Part shown: in pieces, positions 16,121 through 25,000 of the stretch
Position numbering within the stretch: position 1 is the stretch's first letter
Layout of the letters: each line of letters opens with the position of its first letter
From: Alphaproteobacteria bacterium
GTDB taxonomy: Bacteria > Myxococcota_A > UBA796 > GCA-2862545
Length of the DNA: 64,000 nt
Direction of reading: 5' to 3'
Assembly (NCBI GenBank): GCA_020632955.1
Contig: JACKEO010000013.1
Coordinates: 1 to 64,000 of the forward strand
The notes under the pieces: model-generated
What the model was told of the DNA's origin: nothing
The model's database searches: none
What the model saw: the letters and a program-made list of their open reading frames with translations, nothing else
Made by a program: the position numbers and the translations under genes

Positions 16121-17032
16121 CTACTTCTTCTTCGGCTTGCGGTTGGCGCGGATCTCGACCGTCTTGCCGTCCGACAGCGTGATCGTCATCGGGTGCAGGG
16201 CCGGGTGCTGCGCCATCATGGCGCGGGCGTGGGCCGCACGATCGACGGTGAACTCGTCGACCTTGATGATGACCATGTCCTCGCGCAGACCGGCGGCGTA
16301 GGCCACGCCGTCCTCGTCGATCTTGCCGATGTTCACGCCGGGGCCGTAGATCTTCTCGCCGTCGGGACCCTCGGAGACGATGTCCTCGACCTTCGAGATG
16401 CCGATGTCCTCGCGGTCGTAGGCGAGCCAGTTCGGCAGGGCCAGGGTGCACACCGGCGACTTCGCGAGGTCGCGGCAGGCGTAGAGGTTGGCCGGACCGG
16501 GCGCGGGCGGACCCACCTGGATCCAGATGTCGGCCTTCGAGGCGTCCTCGATGGCGCGGCGGGGATCGTCGTCGGGCAGGTTCTTGCCGCAGCAGTCGGT
16601 GCCGCACTCGAAGTCGCACTCGAGGCTGGGCCAGGTGCGCTCGATCTTCGAGAGCTTGGGCAGCATGTCGAGCTCGACGGGCGCGCAGGTGGGCGAGCCC
16701 TCGGGATCGGAGCAGGCGTGGAGCGTGTCGCTCATGCCGGCCGCGGTGACCACCACCCAGGCCTTCTGGCTGTCCTTGCTGATGTGCAGCACCTTGATGG
16801 TGGACGCGCTGCGCCACGCATCGAAGTAGATCTGCGTGCAGGACTCGACCTTGCCGATGTCGCCACAGCCCCACAGGCTGTCGCCCCGGCCGGGCGCGTG
16901 GTGGAGCACCCAGCCCCCGCCCTTGCCGTCGACGCTGAAGACGTCGAAGCCCTTCTTGGGACCGAGCTTGAGCGCAAAGGCCGAGCTCGTCGCCACCATG
17001 GCCGCCACAGCGACCATCGCCATCCGTCGCAT
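16121..17032 (-). CDS. Exported Cys-rich protein with a PDZ-like C-terminal domain (303 aa)
   Basis: A signal peptide (MAMVAVAAMVATSSAFA) is followed by a domain with many Cys, including CDFECGTDCCGK, and a C-terminal PDZ-like segment (GKIDEDGVAYAAGLREDMVI) ending in a basic tail. PDZ domains bind peptide C-termini, so it may be a periplasmic adaptor; no protease domain is visible. The ATG has GGAGGG seven bases upstream and a candidate TTGACG/TTACTC promoter. It lies 52 bases ahead of the cysteine synthase gene and may be co-transcribed with it. Confidence 0.75.
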   Translation of the reverse strand: MRRMAMVAVAAMVATSSAFALKLGPKKGFDVFSVDGKGGGWVLHHAPGRGDSLWGCGDIGKVESCTQIYFDAWRSASTIKVLHISKDSQKAWVVVTAAGMSDTLHACSDPEGSPTCAPVELDMLPKLSKIERTWPSLECDFECGTDCCGKNLPDDDPRRAIEDASKADIWIQVGPPAPGPANLYACRDLAKSPVCTLALPNWLAYDREDIGISKVEDIVSEGPDGEKIYGPGVNIGKIDEDGVAYAAGLREDMVIIKVDEFTVDRAAHARAMMAQHPALHPMTITLSDGKTVEIRANRKPKKK

Positions 17033-17077
17033 CTTCCCTCCTCTCGGAGCGACCCCCCGGGGCCGCAGACCTCCGGC

Positions 17078-17105
17078 GAGTAAGGGGGACCACGGGGCAC
17101 GTCAA
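17078..17105 (-). promoter_or_regulatory. Putative sigma-70-type promoter (TTGACG-N16-TTACTC)
   Basis: On the minus strand a TTGACG -35 and a TTACTC -10 are separated by 16 bases, about 45 bases ahead of the PDZ-like protein start and its GGAGGG site. This is the only candidate in the window with a recognisable -35. The -10 is a poor match. Confidence 0.45.
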
Positions 17106-17148
17106 GAGCGCGTCATCGCGCAGGCGTGACGTCGCGGTGACGAGGGGC

Positions 17149-18216
17149 TCAGACGCCGGGGGGCGGCTCCTGCGGGAAGCCCGAGCGCAGATCGACCACG
17201 CGCACCCGGCGGAGGGCGTCCAGGCTGTCGGCGCCACAGCAGAAGGCGATCACCTTCAGGTCGAAGATCAGGGCCTCGAGCGCCTCCACCGTGGCCTCCA
17301 CCCCCTGGACGGCGGCCTCGAGCAGCGGCTTCGCGAGGGCGACCGCGTCGGCGCCCAGCGCCAGAGAGACGGCGACGTCCATGCCGGTGCGGATGCCGCC
17401 CGACGAGACGACGAGGCGATCGGGCAGCAGCGCGCGCACCAGACGCAGGCTCTCGGCCGTGGGCACGCCGAAGCCCGCGAGCCGCAGCCCGGCGCCGGCC
17501 CGCAGGGCATCGCCCGGTGCCCGGTGGCTCTCGACGGCGGCCCAGGAGGTGCCCCCCGTGCCCGCGACCTCCACGCCCGCGATGGGCAGGTCGCGCAGGC
17601 GGGCTGCCGTGCGCGCGGAGATCCCGGCGCCCACCTCCTTGATCAGGCACGGCACGCCCACCTGCGGGATCAGGTCGGCGAGCCGGGCGGACAGGCCGGA
17701 GAAGCGCGTGTCGCCCTCGGGCTGGATGGCCTCCTGCAGCGGGTTGAGGTGCACGTTGAGGCCATCGGCGCCCACGCCCTCCACCAGCCGCCGCAGCTCG
17801 GCGAGCCCCACGCCGTAGTTGAGCTGCACGGCGCCCACGTTGCCCAGCAGGAGAGGCAGGTCGGGCGCCGCGTCGCGCACCGCGAAGCTGGCGGTGGTGC
17901 CGGGGCGCACCAGCATCGCGCGCTGGCTCCCCAGCGCCATGCCCACGCCCACGCGCGCCGCCGCCTGGGCGAGGGTGCGGTTGATCTCGCCCGCCCGGTC
18001 CGTCCCGCCGGTCATCGCGCCGATGATCAGGGGTGCGGAGAGCCGACGGCCCAGGAAGGTGGTGGACAGGTCCACCGCGTCGAGGTCGACCTCGGGCAGG
18101 GAGTCGGGCTCGAGCGTGTAGCGGCCGAGCCCCACCGCCGGCGGGAGCCCCGCCACCTCCTCGTCGAGCACGATGTCGAGGTGGTGGTCCTTGCGTTGCC
18201 CGATGTCGCCGCTCAT
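17149..18216 (-). CDS. fni: Type II isopentenyl-diphosphate delta-isomerase (355 aa)
   Basis: The FMN-dependent type II isomerase interconverts IPP and DMAPP. Family motifs are all present: RKDHHLDIVLDEEV, PLIIGAMTGGTDRAGEINR, NVHLNPLQEAIQPEGDT, GTGGTSWAAVESHR and VVSSGGIRTGMDVAVSLALG. Length is normal. Its presence implies isoprenoid synthesis that needs a separate isomerase, often the mevalonate route. Its ATG overlaps the stop of map by four bases, so the two are co-translated. Confidence 0.93.
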   Translation of the reverse strand: MSGDIGQRKDHHLDIVLDEEVAGLPPAVGLGRYTLEPDSLPEVDLDAVDLSTTFLGRRLSAPLIIGAMTGGTDRAGEINRTLAQAAARVGVGMALGSQRAMLVRPGTTASFAVRDAAPDLPLLLGNVGAVQLNYGVGLAELRRLVEGVGADGLNVHLNPLQEAIQPEGDTRFSGLSARLADLIPQVGVPCLIKEVGAGISARTAARLRDLPIAGVEVAGTGGTSWAAVESHRAPGDALRAGAGLRLAGFGVPTAESLRLVRALLPDRLVVSSGGIRTGMDVAVSLALGADAVALAKPLLEAAVQGVEATVEALEALIFDLKVIAFCCGADSLDALRRVRVVDLRSGFPQEPPPGV

Positions 18217-19070
18217 GCGCGGGCTGCCTCGCGTCCGGCATCGACCGGGGGCCCCGAGAGCGGCCCCAGCCGCGCCCAGGGCACGTCCTCGCTGCCGCGG
18301 AGCACCCGATCGCGCCGGGTGAGGACCTCCACGCCGTCGTCGGTGACCAGCACGGTGTGCTCGAACTGGGCCGACAGCGACCGGTCGGCCGTCATCACGG
18401 TCCAGCCGTCGCGCAGGAGCTCCGTCTCCCAGCCGCCCAGGTTCACCATCGGCTCGATGGTGAAGAGCATGCCGGGCTTGAGCCGCGCGCCCTCGCCGGG
18501 ACGCCCGTAGTGCTTCACGGTGGGCTCGGTGTGGAAGCGCCGCCCGATGCCGTGCCCCGTGTAGTCGCGCACCACGGAGCAGCCCTTGGACTCCACGAAG
18601 CGCTGGATGGCGTGCCCCACGTCGCCCAGCCGCCCCCCGGGGCGCACAGCCGCGATGCCCAGCTCCAGGCTCTCGCGGGCCACCTCGGTGACGTGGCGGG
18701 CCATCGCCGAGGGCTCGCCGATGTAGAAGGTGGCGCTGGTGTCGCCGAAGAAGCCGCGCTCCTTCGGGAAGATCGAGGTGACGTCGACGTTGATGATGTC
18801 GCCGTCGCGCAGCACCTGGGTGCCCGGGATGCCGTGGCACACGCAGGCGTTCACCGAGGTGCACACGCTCTTGGGGAAGCCCCGGTAGTTCAGCGGCGCC
18901 GGCCAGGCGCCCTGCGCCACGGTGTGCGCGTGCACCAGCTCGTCGATCTGCTGCGTGGTCATGCCGGCCTGCAGGTGCTCGCCCACCATCACGAGCGTGT
19001 CGGCGGCGAGGCGACAGGCCTCGCGCATCAGGTCCAGCTCGGCGGCCGACAGCCGGTCGGAACGTGCCAC
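18213..19070 (-). CDS. map: Type I methionine aminopeptidase (285 aa)
   Basis: This cytoplasmic metallopeptidase removes the initiator Met from nascent proteins. Key segments are NACVCHGIPG, GDIINVDVTSIF and FGDTSATFYIG (metal-binding Asp pair), YTGHGIGRRFHTEP (His), LFTIEPM and FEHTVLV (Glu). A C-terminal extension of about 30 residues follows the catalytic core. GTG at 19070 was chosen over 19076 because GGAG lies five bases ahead of it. The Cys in VCTSVN and VCHG is as in many family members. Confidence 0.93.
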   Translation of the reverse strand: MARSDRLSAAELDLMREACRLAADTLVMVGEHLQAGMTTQQIDELVHAHTVAQGAWPAPLNYRGFPKSVCTSVNACVCHGIPGTQVLRDGDIINVDVTSIFPKERGFFGDTSATFYIGEPSAMARHVTEVARESLELGIAAVRPGGRLGDVGHAIQRFVESKGCSVVRDYTGHGIGRRFHTEPTVKHYGRPGEGARLKPGMLFTIEPMVNLGGWETELLRDGWTVMTADRSLSAQFEHTVLVTDDGVEVLTRRDRVLRGSEDVPWARLGPLSGPPVDAGREAARA

Positions 19071-19087
19071 GGACACTCCACGGGAGG

Positions 19088-19140
19088 CTCCCGCGCGGGG
19101 GGACGCGGGAGTCGCTGGACGTATGGCCGCCCCTCGGGGC
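19088..19140 (-). terminator. Two GC-rich stem-loops between the 19150 gene and map
   Basis: One hairpin is an 8-bp CTCCCGCG/CGCGGGAG stem with an 8-base loop. The second is GCCCC-TC-GGGGC just after the upstream stop. No T-run follows, so this may be a weak or factor-assisted terminator, or 5'-leader structure of map. Confidence 0.35.
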
Positions 19141-19149
19141 AGGCAACCG

Positions 19150-20043
19150 TCAGGGCAGCGGGGCCGGGGGGGCCGCGGGCTGCACCTGGAGGACCACCAC
19201 CCCGCGGGACCGCAGCGGCGCGTCGGCACCGCCCACGGCCCGCTCGCGCACGATGCGCCCGCCGTGCGGCCACATCGTGGCGGCATCGACCACCCAGGCG
19301 GCCTCGACCCGGGACTGGCCCGTGGCCAGCTCCCCGTCGGCGGAGGCACCGTCCGAGAGCGCGAGGGTGTGCAGCGTGAGGCAGCTGGTGCCCGGGCCTC
19401 CGTCGGGGCAGCGCCCACGGGCCTTCAGCGTGCGGGTGATCACCAGGTCGTCCGTCTGCTCGGTGCGCGACTGGCCCACGGCCCACGCGCTGCCCGCGAA
19501 GGCGCCCAGGGTGTGCGCCAGCAGCTCGCCGTCGTCGAGCCGCACGAAGGCCACCAGGGGATCGCCGGGCGACACCGCGGCGGCGGCCTCGGGCGCAGGG
19601 GCCTCCGGCGCGGGCGCCGGCGCGGCCGGCACGGCGTCGGGGGCGTCGGGCGCCATCTCCCCGTCCTCCGCCGGCATCGCCTCCTCGGGCGCGGCCGGCA
19701 CCTCGGGCTCGACCTCGGGCTCGGGCTCGGGCATCGCGGCCGACACCGTCCACGCGGCCGCGAGGACCTCCTCGACCGAGAGCGCCTGGGCATCCCCGCG
19801 GGGCAGGGCGTACACCGAGGTGACGTCGGACTGGGCGATGCCGTCGGCACCCACGGGCGACCAGGTGCCCCGGACCACGCCGCTCCAGGCCCTGTCCTTG
19901 GCGGCGCGCTGCTCCACCACCCAGGAGGTGACGACCCGCACGGGCGCGGCGGACTGCCACGCGAGGGTGGGCGTGCTGCCCTGGCCCTCCTCGGCGAAGG
20001 CCGGGGCGGCGAGGATCAGGCTCAGGGCGAGGGTGCGGAGCAC
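19150..20043 (-). CDS. Exported protein with Ala/Pro/Glu-rich central linker (297 aa)
   Basis: It has a signal peptide (LRTLALSLILAAPAFA). Two similar beta-rich parts (TPTLAWQSAAPVRVVTSWVV and SDDVTSVYALP-like segments before, LVAFVRLDDGELLAHTLG after) flank a low-complexity linker of about 60 residues made of P, A and E. One Cys pair (RCPDGGPGTSCLTL) lies in the second part. No family is recognised. It starts with GTG after GAGGAGG, 30 bases downstream of alr. Confidence 0.7.
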   Translation of the reverse strand: MLRTLALSLILAAPAFAEEGQGSTPTLAWQSAAPVRVVTSWVVEQRAAKDRAWSGVVRGTWSPVGADGIAQSDVTSVYALPRGDAQALSVEEVLAAAWTVSAAMPEPEPEVEPEVPAAPEEAMPAEDGEMAPDAPDAVPAAPAPAPEAPAPEAAAAVSPGDPLVAFVRLDDGELLAHTLGAFAGSAWAVGQSRTEQTDDLVITRTLKARGRCPDGGPGTSCLTLHTLALSDGASADGELATGQSRVEAAWVVDAATMWPHGGRIVRERAVGGADAPLRSRGVVVLQVQPAAPPAPLP

Positions 20044-20073
20044 GGCGGCCTCCTCGGGGCGGTGAGGGGCGGG

Positions 20074-21297
20074 CTAATCCGTCCCCTGCCCGCTCGCATC
20101 GACGGCCACGAGCTCGCGTCGCAGGTGGGCCCCCAGTCGGGTCACCAGCTCGTAGCTGATGGTCTGGGCCCAGTCGGCCAGGTCGTCCGCGGTGACGCGC
20201 TCCCCGCCGTCCTCGCCCAGCAGGGTGGCCACCACGTGGTCCACCTCGCGGCGCAGCCCCGTCACGTCGACGATGACGTGGTTCATCATCACCCGCCCCA
20301 GCACGGGGCAGCGTCGCCCGTCGACCAGGACGTGCGCCCGGTTGGAGAGCAGGCGGGGGTAGCCGTCGAAGTAGCCCACGGGCAGCACCGCCACGCGGGT
20401 CTCGTCACGGCAGCGGTGGGTGCAGCCGTAGCCGACGTAGCTGCCGGCGGGCACGGTCTTCACGAGCTGGCTGGGCACCCGCCACGACAGCACCGGCCGC
20501 AGCTCCGGCAGGCTGCCGCGCACCAGCCGCGTGGAGATGCGCGTCTCGCGACTGGGCCACAGGCCGTAGGCCGAGATGCCCACGCGCACGAGATCGAGCC
20601 GGCTCTCGGGGAGCACCAGGGCCGCGGCGCTGGCGGCGGCGTGGCGGGTGAGCGCCGTGGGGCGCCCCAGCTCGGCCAGCCACGCCCGCAGGGCCCGGTC
20701 GCCCTCGTCGAAGCGCGCGAGCTGCCGCCGCGCCCAGGTCTGCTCGGTGACGTCCTCGGTGTCGGCGAAGTGCGTGAGCACGCCCACCACCTCCACCACC
20801 GGGCCGGCCTCCCGGAGCCAGGCGAGCTCCGAGGCGAGCGTCTCCGGCAGGAAGCCCTCCCGCGACAGGCCGGAGTCCACGTGGACGTGCACCCGCAAGG
20901 GTGGGACGCCCGCCGCGCGCAGGGCGGGCAGGTGCCCCGCCAGCGAGGGGTCGCCCACCACGAGCTCCACGCCGAGACCGGCCAGCGCCACGGCCTCCGT
21001 CGCGTCGACGGGCCCGATCACGAGCACGTCCCGCCGTGGCGCACCCGTCCGCGCCTCCCACGCACGGATGGTCGCGGCCTCCTGGGCCGTCACCACGTCG
21101 AGGACGTCGCAGGCCGGATGCACCGCAGGCAGCACCTCGAGCAGACCGTGTCCGTAGGCATTGCCCTTGACCACGCACCCCACGCGCACGCCGGGCCCCA
21201 CGATCTCCCGGAAGACGCCGAGGTTGTGCGCGAGCGCACCGGCGTCGAGCGACAGCCGGGAGGCGACGGCGGGCGTGGGGGGCAGGGTCGTCAGCAT
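20074..21297 (-). CDS. alr: Alanine racemase (407 aa)
   Basis: This PLP enzyme interconverts L- and D-alanine for peptidoglycan. The PLP lysine is Lys44 in CVVKGNAYGHG. The other landmarks are HVHVDSGLSREGF, GVLTHFADTED, RVGISAYGLWP and the C-terminal barrel with GSYVGYGCTHR, VLPVGYFDGYPR and RVMMNHVIVDVTG. The family usually has MDQ where this protein has MNH, and VKANAYGHG where it has VKGNAYGHG; both are conservative variants. It is part of a leftward run after the MYXO-CTERM gene. Confidence 0.93.
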   Translation of the reverse strand: MLTTLPPTPAVASRLSLDAGALAHNLGVFREIVGPGVRVGCVVKGNAYGHGLLEVLPAVHPACDVLDVVTAQEAATIRAWEARTGAPRRDVLVIGPVDATEAVALAGLGVELVVGDPSLAGHLPALRAAGVPPLRVHVHVDSGLSREGFLPETLASELAWLREAGPVVEVVGVLTHFADTEDVTEQTWARRQLARFDEGDRALRAWLAELGRPTALTRHAAASAAALVLPESRLDLVRVGISAYGLWPSRETRISTRLVRGSLPELRPVLSWRVPSQLVKTVPAGSYVGYGCTHRCRDETRVAVLPVGYFDGYPRLLSNRAHVLVDGRRCPVLGRVMMNHVIVDVTGLRREVDHVVATLLGEDGGERVTADDLADWAQTISYELVTRLGAHLRRELVAVDASGQGTD

Positions 21298-21367
21298 CGT
21301 GCCGGGGTCGGACGCCACCGCGGTAGCACGCGGACAGCGGCGGCCCCACGCGTGCCCGAGGGCGCGA

Positions 21368-22396
21368 TCAGCCCGTGCGACGTCGGCGGCGCACCACGCC
21401 GAGCCCCAGCAGGCCCACCGCCGGCCACCCGCCCCCGAAGGGCGTGACCGCTGCGCAGCTGCAGTCGCCACGGATCTCGTCGTCGGCGTCGGTGTCGTCG
21501 ATGCTGCCCACGCCCTGGTCGGTGTCGACCGGCGGCACGTAGGTGTCGGCGGTGTCGGCGGTGTCGTCGAAGACGATGTCGGTGGGCGCGGTGACCTCGA
21601 AGGGCACCTCCACGGCCACGCCGGAGTTGCCCGCCTCGTCGCGGCCGAAGACCGTGAAGACGTAGGCGCCCGGCGGCAGGTCGCCGTAGTGCTGGCTGCC
21701 CGGGCTGGTGGCGTCGGCCACCGTGGGCACGTCGCAGGCCGCCGTGCGCCACACCGACGTGCCATCGGCCTTCGACAGCGCGCAGCGGAAGTCGCACTCC
21801 GCCACGTGGACGAAGGACAGGTAGGAGAAGTCCCAGCCGAAGGAGGCGTCGTCGCAGGTGAAGGTGAAGTCCACCTCGCCTTCGCTCACGCGCGGGGGGG
21901 GAGCCGACACCAGCGTGATCGTGGGACCCGTGGGGTCGTAGTACCCGGAGCGGGAGGAGCGGTACCGGTTGCCCTTCGCGTCCTGGCAGGAGGCCACGTA
22001 GCCGTACCTGTGACCCTCCTCGGGCTCGGGCACGTCGAAGGTGTAGGTGGCGGACGCCGGCTCGCTCTCGGCCGTGGCGCACACCTCGTCCACCAGCACC
22101 ACCTCGTTGCCGCTGCCCAGCGGCCCCTCGGTGAGATCGACGACCATGCACCGCAGCTCGAGCGGCCACTCGTCGGAGGGGTCGTCGCAGGCGAAGGTCC
22201 AGGTGCGGGCGAGCGGCGGGGCCTGCTCGGTGTAGTAGCCCGCGTTGCCGTCGTCCCAGGCGATCGAAGGCAGCTCTGCGTGCGCCGGGACGGGCGCCAG
22301 GACCGCGGCGCCGAGGGCGAGGGCGGACAGGGCGAGCGAGGACAGGGCGTGCGGCACGCCCTGCGCAGACCCGGTGGGAGGAGCCGGGGTGTGCAT
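21368..22396 (-). CDS. Secreted protein with MYXO-CTERM-like sorting tail (342 aa)
   Basis: A signal peptide ends near residue 40 (VLAPVPAHA). The body has several Cys pairs in beta-sandwich-like blocks (RTWTFACDDPSDEWPLELRC, FTFTCDDASFGW). A D/T-rich linker (DDTADTADTYVPPVDTDQ) leads to CSCAAVTPFGGGWPAVG, a short hydrophobic segment and RRRRR. This matches the myxobacterial MYXO-CTERM surface-sorting layout. The ATG has GGAG six bases ahead, and a GATAGGG element about 45 bases upstream may be the -10. The ligand or role is unknown. Confidence 0.85.
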   Translation of the reverse strand: MHTPAPPTGSAQGVPHALSSLALSALALGAAVLAPVPAHAELPSIAWDDGNAGYYTEQAPPLARTWTFACDDPSDEWPLELRCMVVDLTEGPLGSGNEVVLVDEVCATAESEPASATYTFDVPEPEEGHRYGYVASCQDAKGNRYRSSRSGYYDPTGPTITLVSAPPPRVSEGEVDFTFTCDDASFGWDFSYLSFVHVAECDFRCALSKADGTSVWRTAACDVPTVADATSPGSQHYGDLPPGAYVFTVFGRDEAGNSGVAVEVPFEVTAPTDIVFDDTADTADTYVPPVDTDQGVGSIDDTDADDEIRGDCSCAAVTPFGGGWPAVGLLGLGVVRRRRRTG

Positions 22397-22688
22397 GGAG
22401 CACTCCAGGCCGGGATCCGTGGCGACCCCGACACCCCACCCTATCCCAGGCGCGACGGGAAAGGAGGGTCGTCGCCGACGGGCGCACAGGCCACGGGGGA
22501 CTCCCCTGCCCACCCCGCGCATCCGACCCGCCGGACGCCGCGGACGCGCGTACCGATGTGCCTCACCACCGCACCCGCCCGGGAGCGCGTGCGAGGAGGC
22601 GACGACCTCGCGTGCGGCGCCACACGCCGCCGCACACGGTCGCACACACGCGCGCGCGGGACCTGGTGACCACCCCCGAGGAGGCACC

Positions 22689-23555
22689 ATGCCCGACCCC
22701 ATCGCAGCTCCGACGCCCAACGCGCCGCACCTGGCCGTCTGGGACGAGATCATCGCCCGCAAGTACCTGCGCTTCGCCCGCGTCCTGGTGGGCAGCGCCG
22801 CCCCCCACGGCGACACCGCCCTCGCCGACCAGCCCGTCCGCCCGGGCGACCGGGTGCTGGACGTGGGCTGTGGCCTCGGCGACAGCACCGTGGCGATCGC
22901 CAGGGCCGTGGGCCCCAACGGGCGCGCCGTGGGCCTCGACGGGTGCGCCCCCCTGCTGGCGGCGGCACGCGGCGACGACCCGGGAGACCTCCCCCAGCTG
23001 GCCTGGCAGCTCGGCGACGCCCAGGCGCTGCAGGCGCCGTCCTCCTTCGACCGCGTGTTCTCCCGCTTCGGCACGATGTTCTTCGAGAGTCCCGTGGCGG
23101 CCTTCCGCGCGCTGCGGAGCACGCTCCGCCCCGGTGGCGCCTTCACGCAGGTGGTGTGGCGCACGCGCCACGACAACCCCTGGCTGGAGCTCGGTCGCGG
23201 CATCACCGCCCCCCTGCTCCCGCCGGTGCCCGACACCGCCGAGACCTGCGGACCGGGCCCCTTCTCGCTGGCCGACCCCGCCGCACTCCGCTGGTACCTG
23301 CACACCGCCGGCTTCACCGACGTGGAGATCACCCGCTCCGACGCGGAGGCCTGGATCGGCGCGGACGTCGACGAGGCCGCGGACTTCCAGCTCGCCATCG
23401 GTCCGGCCGCCGAGCAGATCCGCACCGCGGGCGCGCTCGGCGAGGCCCGACGGCCCGCCATCCGCGACGCCCTGCGCGACGCCCTCGGCGCCTTCCAGAC
23501 CCCCACGGGGGTGCGCCTGCCGTCGAGCGCCTGGGTGGCGCACGCACGCGGCTAG
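22689..23555 (+). CDS. Class I SAM-dependent methyltransferase (288 aa)
   Basis: Motif I, VLDVGCGLGDSTVAIARAVG, lies at residues 57-76, followed by an acidic-loop equivalent (AVGLDGCAPLLAAAR) and FDRVFSRFGTMFFESPVAAF. These place it with small-molecule methyltransferases of the UbiE/arsenite-methyltransferase-like type. The substrate is unknown. A GAGGAGG site precedes the ATG. It converges on the DUF4242 gene with a four-base overlap of the two stop codons. The adjoining broken cluster (OsmC-like, flavoprotein, SARP) may be functionally linked. Confidence 0.88.
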   Translation: MPDPIAAPTPNAPHLAVWDEIIARKYLRFARVLVGSAAPHGDTALADQPVRPGDRVLDVGCGLGDSTVAIARAVGPNGRAVGLDGCAPLLAAARGDDPGDLPQLAWQLGDAQALQAPSSFDRVFSRFGTMFFESPVAAFRALRSTLRPGGAFTQVVWRTRHDNPWLELGRGITAPLLPPVPDTAETCGPGPFSLADPAALRWYLHTAGFTDVEITRSDAEAWIGADVDEAADFQLAIGPAAEQIRTAGALGEARRPAIRDALRDALGAFQTPTGVRLPSSAWVAHARG

Positions 23556-23839
23556 CCCGGACCGGTCTCCAGCTCCCCGAGGCGGTTGGTCTTCCCGAAG
23601 ACCCACCCCTTGTAGATGCGGTCGTACGGCAGCCCGGAGGTGCGCTGGGCGGTGCGCACGCTGTCGACGTCGGACGCCCGGTACACGCACGTCATCCGCA
23701 TGCCGTCGGCCGACACGAGCGACCCGAGGAAGGTGACGCCGTAGAGCTCGAAGCAGCCCTTGGCGTCGGCGGCGAGTGCGGTGAGATCGGCCTCGGTGGC
23801 CGGTGCCTCGAAGGAACGCTCGACGATGACGGTGATCAT
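23552..23839 (-). CDS. DUF4242-like small protein (95 aa)
   Basis: The one-domain ferredoxin-like pattern (VIVERSFEAPATEADLTALA, YGVTFLGSLVSADGMRMTCV, YRASDVDSVRTAQRTSGLP) fits DUF4242, whose studied member SCO4226 binds nickel. The ATG overlaps the stop of the interrupted SARP regulator gene by four bases, so it was the last gene of that operon. The IS481 insertion upstream probably cuts normal transcription of it unless the IS supplies a promoter. Confidence 0.8.
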   Translation of the reverse strand: MITVIVERSFEAPATEADLTALAADAKGCFELYGVTFLGSLVSADGMRMTCVYRASDVDSVRTAQRTSGLPYDRIYKGWVFGKTNRLGELETGPG

Positions 23840-23932
23840 GCGCTCGCCCCCTCGGTGGGGTGGGGTGCCCACCCGAGCTCCGCGGCCACGGCGGCCACGT
23901 CGGCGCGCGCCCGCGCGCTGCAGGTCCCTAGC
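23836..23932 (-). pseudogene. 3' end of the SARP-like regulator gene, cut off by IS481
   Basis: This encodes the last residues ARADVAAVAAELGWAPHP to the stop, which overlaps the DUF4242 start. When the IS and one copy of the 6-bp duplication are removed, the frame joins exactly to the TPR region to the right (ASGALG then TCSARARADV), showing a single original gene. Confidence 0.8.
23927..23932. repeat. IS481 target-site duplication, left copy (CCTAGC)
   Basis: It is identical to the six bases at the right end of the element and carries the CTAG core favoured by IS481-family elements. On the minus strand it supplies the transposase stop codon TAG. Confidence 0.9.
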
Positions 23933-24881
23933 TGTTGTTGCTCGCGAGGTTGTACCCACTCTCGGGCAGGCGTGAGGCTGGCGGCTTGTAGCCAAGCGCC
24001 GAGTGCTCGCGTTCGTGGTTGTAGTAGCGCAACCAGCATGGGAGCACGGCCGTACGCTCCGCGTCGTTTTCGTACGGTCGGCCGTAGGCCCACTCGCGGA
24101 CGAGCGTTCCGATGAACCGCTCCGCCTTGCCATTTGTCTTCGGGGTGTACGGACGGGTGTAGATGTGCCGCGCACCGGCGGCTTGCACGGCTTCTCGGAA
24201 CCTCCGTGAGCGGTAGCAGGCCCCGTTGTCGGTCATCACGCGCTCGACGGAAACACCCGAGTCGGAGAACCACGCCAGGGCGCGGTCCAGGAAGGCCGTT
24301 GCGGTAGCGCCCTTCTCGTCCGGCAGCACCTCGACGTAGGCAACGCGGCTGTGGTCGTCGATGGCCACGTGGACGTACTGCCAGCCCGCCTTGTAGCTGC
24401 GAGGCACCGCGCGATCGCCGTGGATGCGATGTCCGACGGCGCGAAAGCGAGCGAGCTTCTTGATGTCGAGGTGGATGAGCTCGCCGGCGGCCTGGCGCTC
24501 GTAGCGGCGGACGGGCTCGTCCGGCGCTGCGCTTCGAAGCCGGCCCAAGCCCGCCCGCCGCAACCAGCGCCCGAGAGTCGAACGTGGCACCCCGAGCACG
24601 AGGCCACACTCGCGCTGCGTGAGTCGGTGGTCTACCCGGAGTGCCTTCGCCTGTTCGACGACGGACTCGGCGGTTCGGCTGGGACTGCGCAGCGGGCACG
24701 AGGACCGGTCGAACATGGCCTCCGCACCACCTTCGACGAACCTTCGGACCCACTTGCGTACGGTCTTGCGAGTCGTCCCGAATCGGCGCGCGACCGACGT
24801 CACCGACTCCCCGCTGGTCACGGCGCGCGCCAGCTCCAGTCGCCCCCGCGGCGCAAGTCGGGCATTCTTGTGGACGTTCAT
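23928..24881 (-). CDS. IS481-family transposase (317 aa), DD35E
   Basis: The N-terminus MNVHKNARLAPRGR and a helix-turn-helix (SVARRFGTTRKTVRKWVRRF) are typical of IS481. The rve catalytic core shows Asp139 (IHLDIKKL), Asp218 (VMTDNGACY) and Glu254 (NGKAERFIG), with DD(35)E spacing, so it should be active. ATG at 24881 was chosen by family alignment; the frame is open further upstream. The last Ser codon takes its final two bases, and the TAG stop all its bases, from the target-site duplication rather than from the element itself. Confidence 0.95.
   Translation of the reverse strand: MNVHKNARLAPRGRLELARAVTSGESVTSVARRFGTTRKTVRKWVRRFVEGGAEAMFDRSSCPLRSPSRTAESVVEQAKALRVDHRLTQRECGLVLGVPRSTLGRWLRRAGLGRLRSAAPDEPVRRYERQAAGELIHLDIKKLARFRAVGHRIHGDRAVPRSYKAGWQYVHVAIDDHSRVAYVEVLPDEKGATATAFLDRALAWFSDSGVSVERVMTDNGACYRSRRFREAVQAAGARHIYTRPYTPKTNGKAERFIGTLVREWAYGRPYENDAERTAVLPCWLRYYNHEREHSALGYKPPASRLPESGYNLASNNS
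23933..23958 (+). repeat. IS481 terminal inverted repeat, left
   Basis: It begins TGTTGTTGCTCG and ends GTTGTACCCA. It pairs with the right repeat at 22 of 26 positions. The transposase reads outward through it. Confidence 0.9.
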
Positions 24882-24974
24882 TCGGGCCTCGAGGCTGGTG
24901 GTTGCGGTTGCTGCAACATCAGCTTCCGCCACCTCGGCCCGAATGGACAACCTGCGTCTCGATGGGACGCGGCC

Positions 24975-25000
24975 TGGGTACAACGTCCCGAGCGACTACA
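24975..25000 (-). repeat. IS481 terminal inverted repeat, right
   Basis: Read on the minus strand it begins TGTAGTCGCTCG and ends GTTGTACCCA, pairing with the left repeat at 22 of 26 positions. Confidence 0.9.

Larger units (their letters stand above)
23933..25000 (-). mobile_element. IS481-family insertion sequence, 1068 bp, intact
   Basis: The element has 26-bp imperfect terminal inverted repeats starting TGT (22 of 26 match), one full-length DDE transposase, and a perfect 6-bp direct repeat CCTAGC on both sides. The NCTAGN target is the known IS481 preference. A clean duplication and an intact transposase indicate a fairly recent insertion. It interrupts the C-terminal TPR region of a SARP-like regulator. 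Confidence 0.95.
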
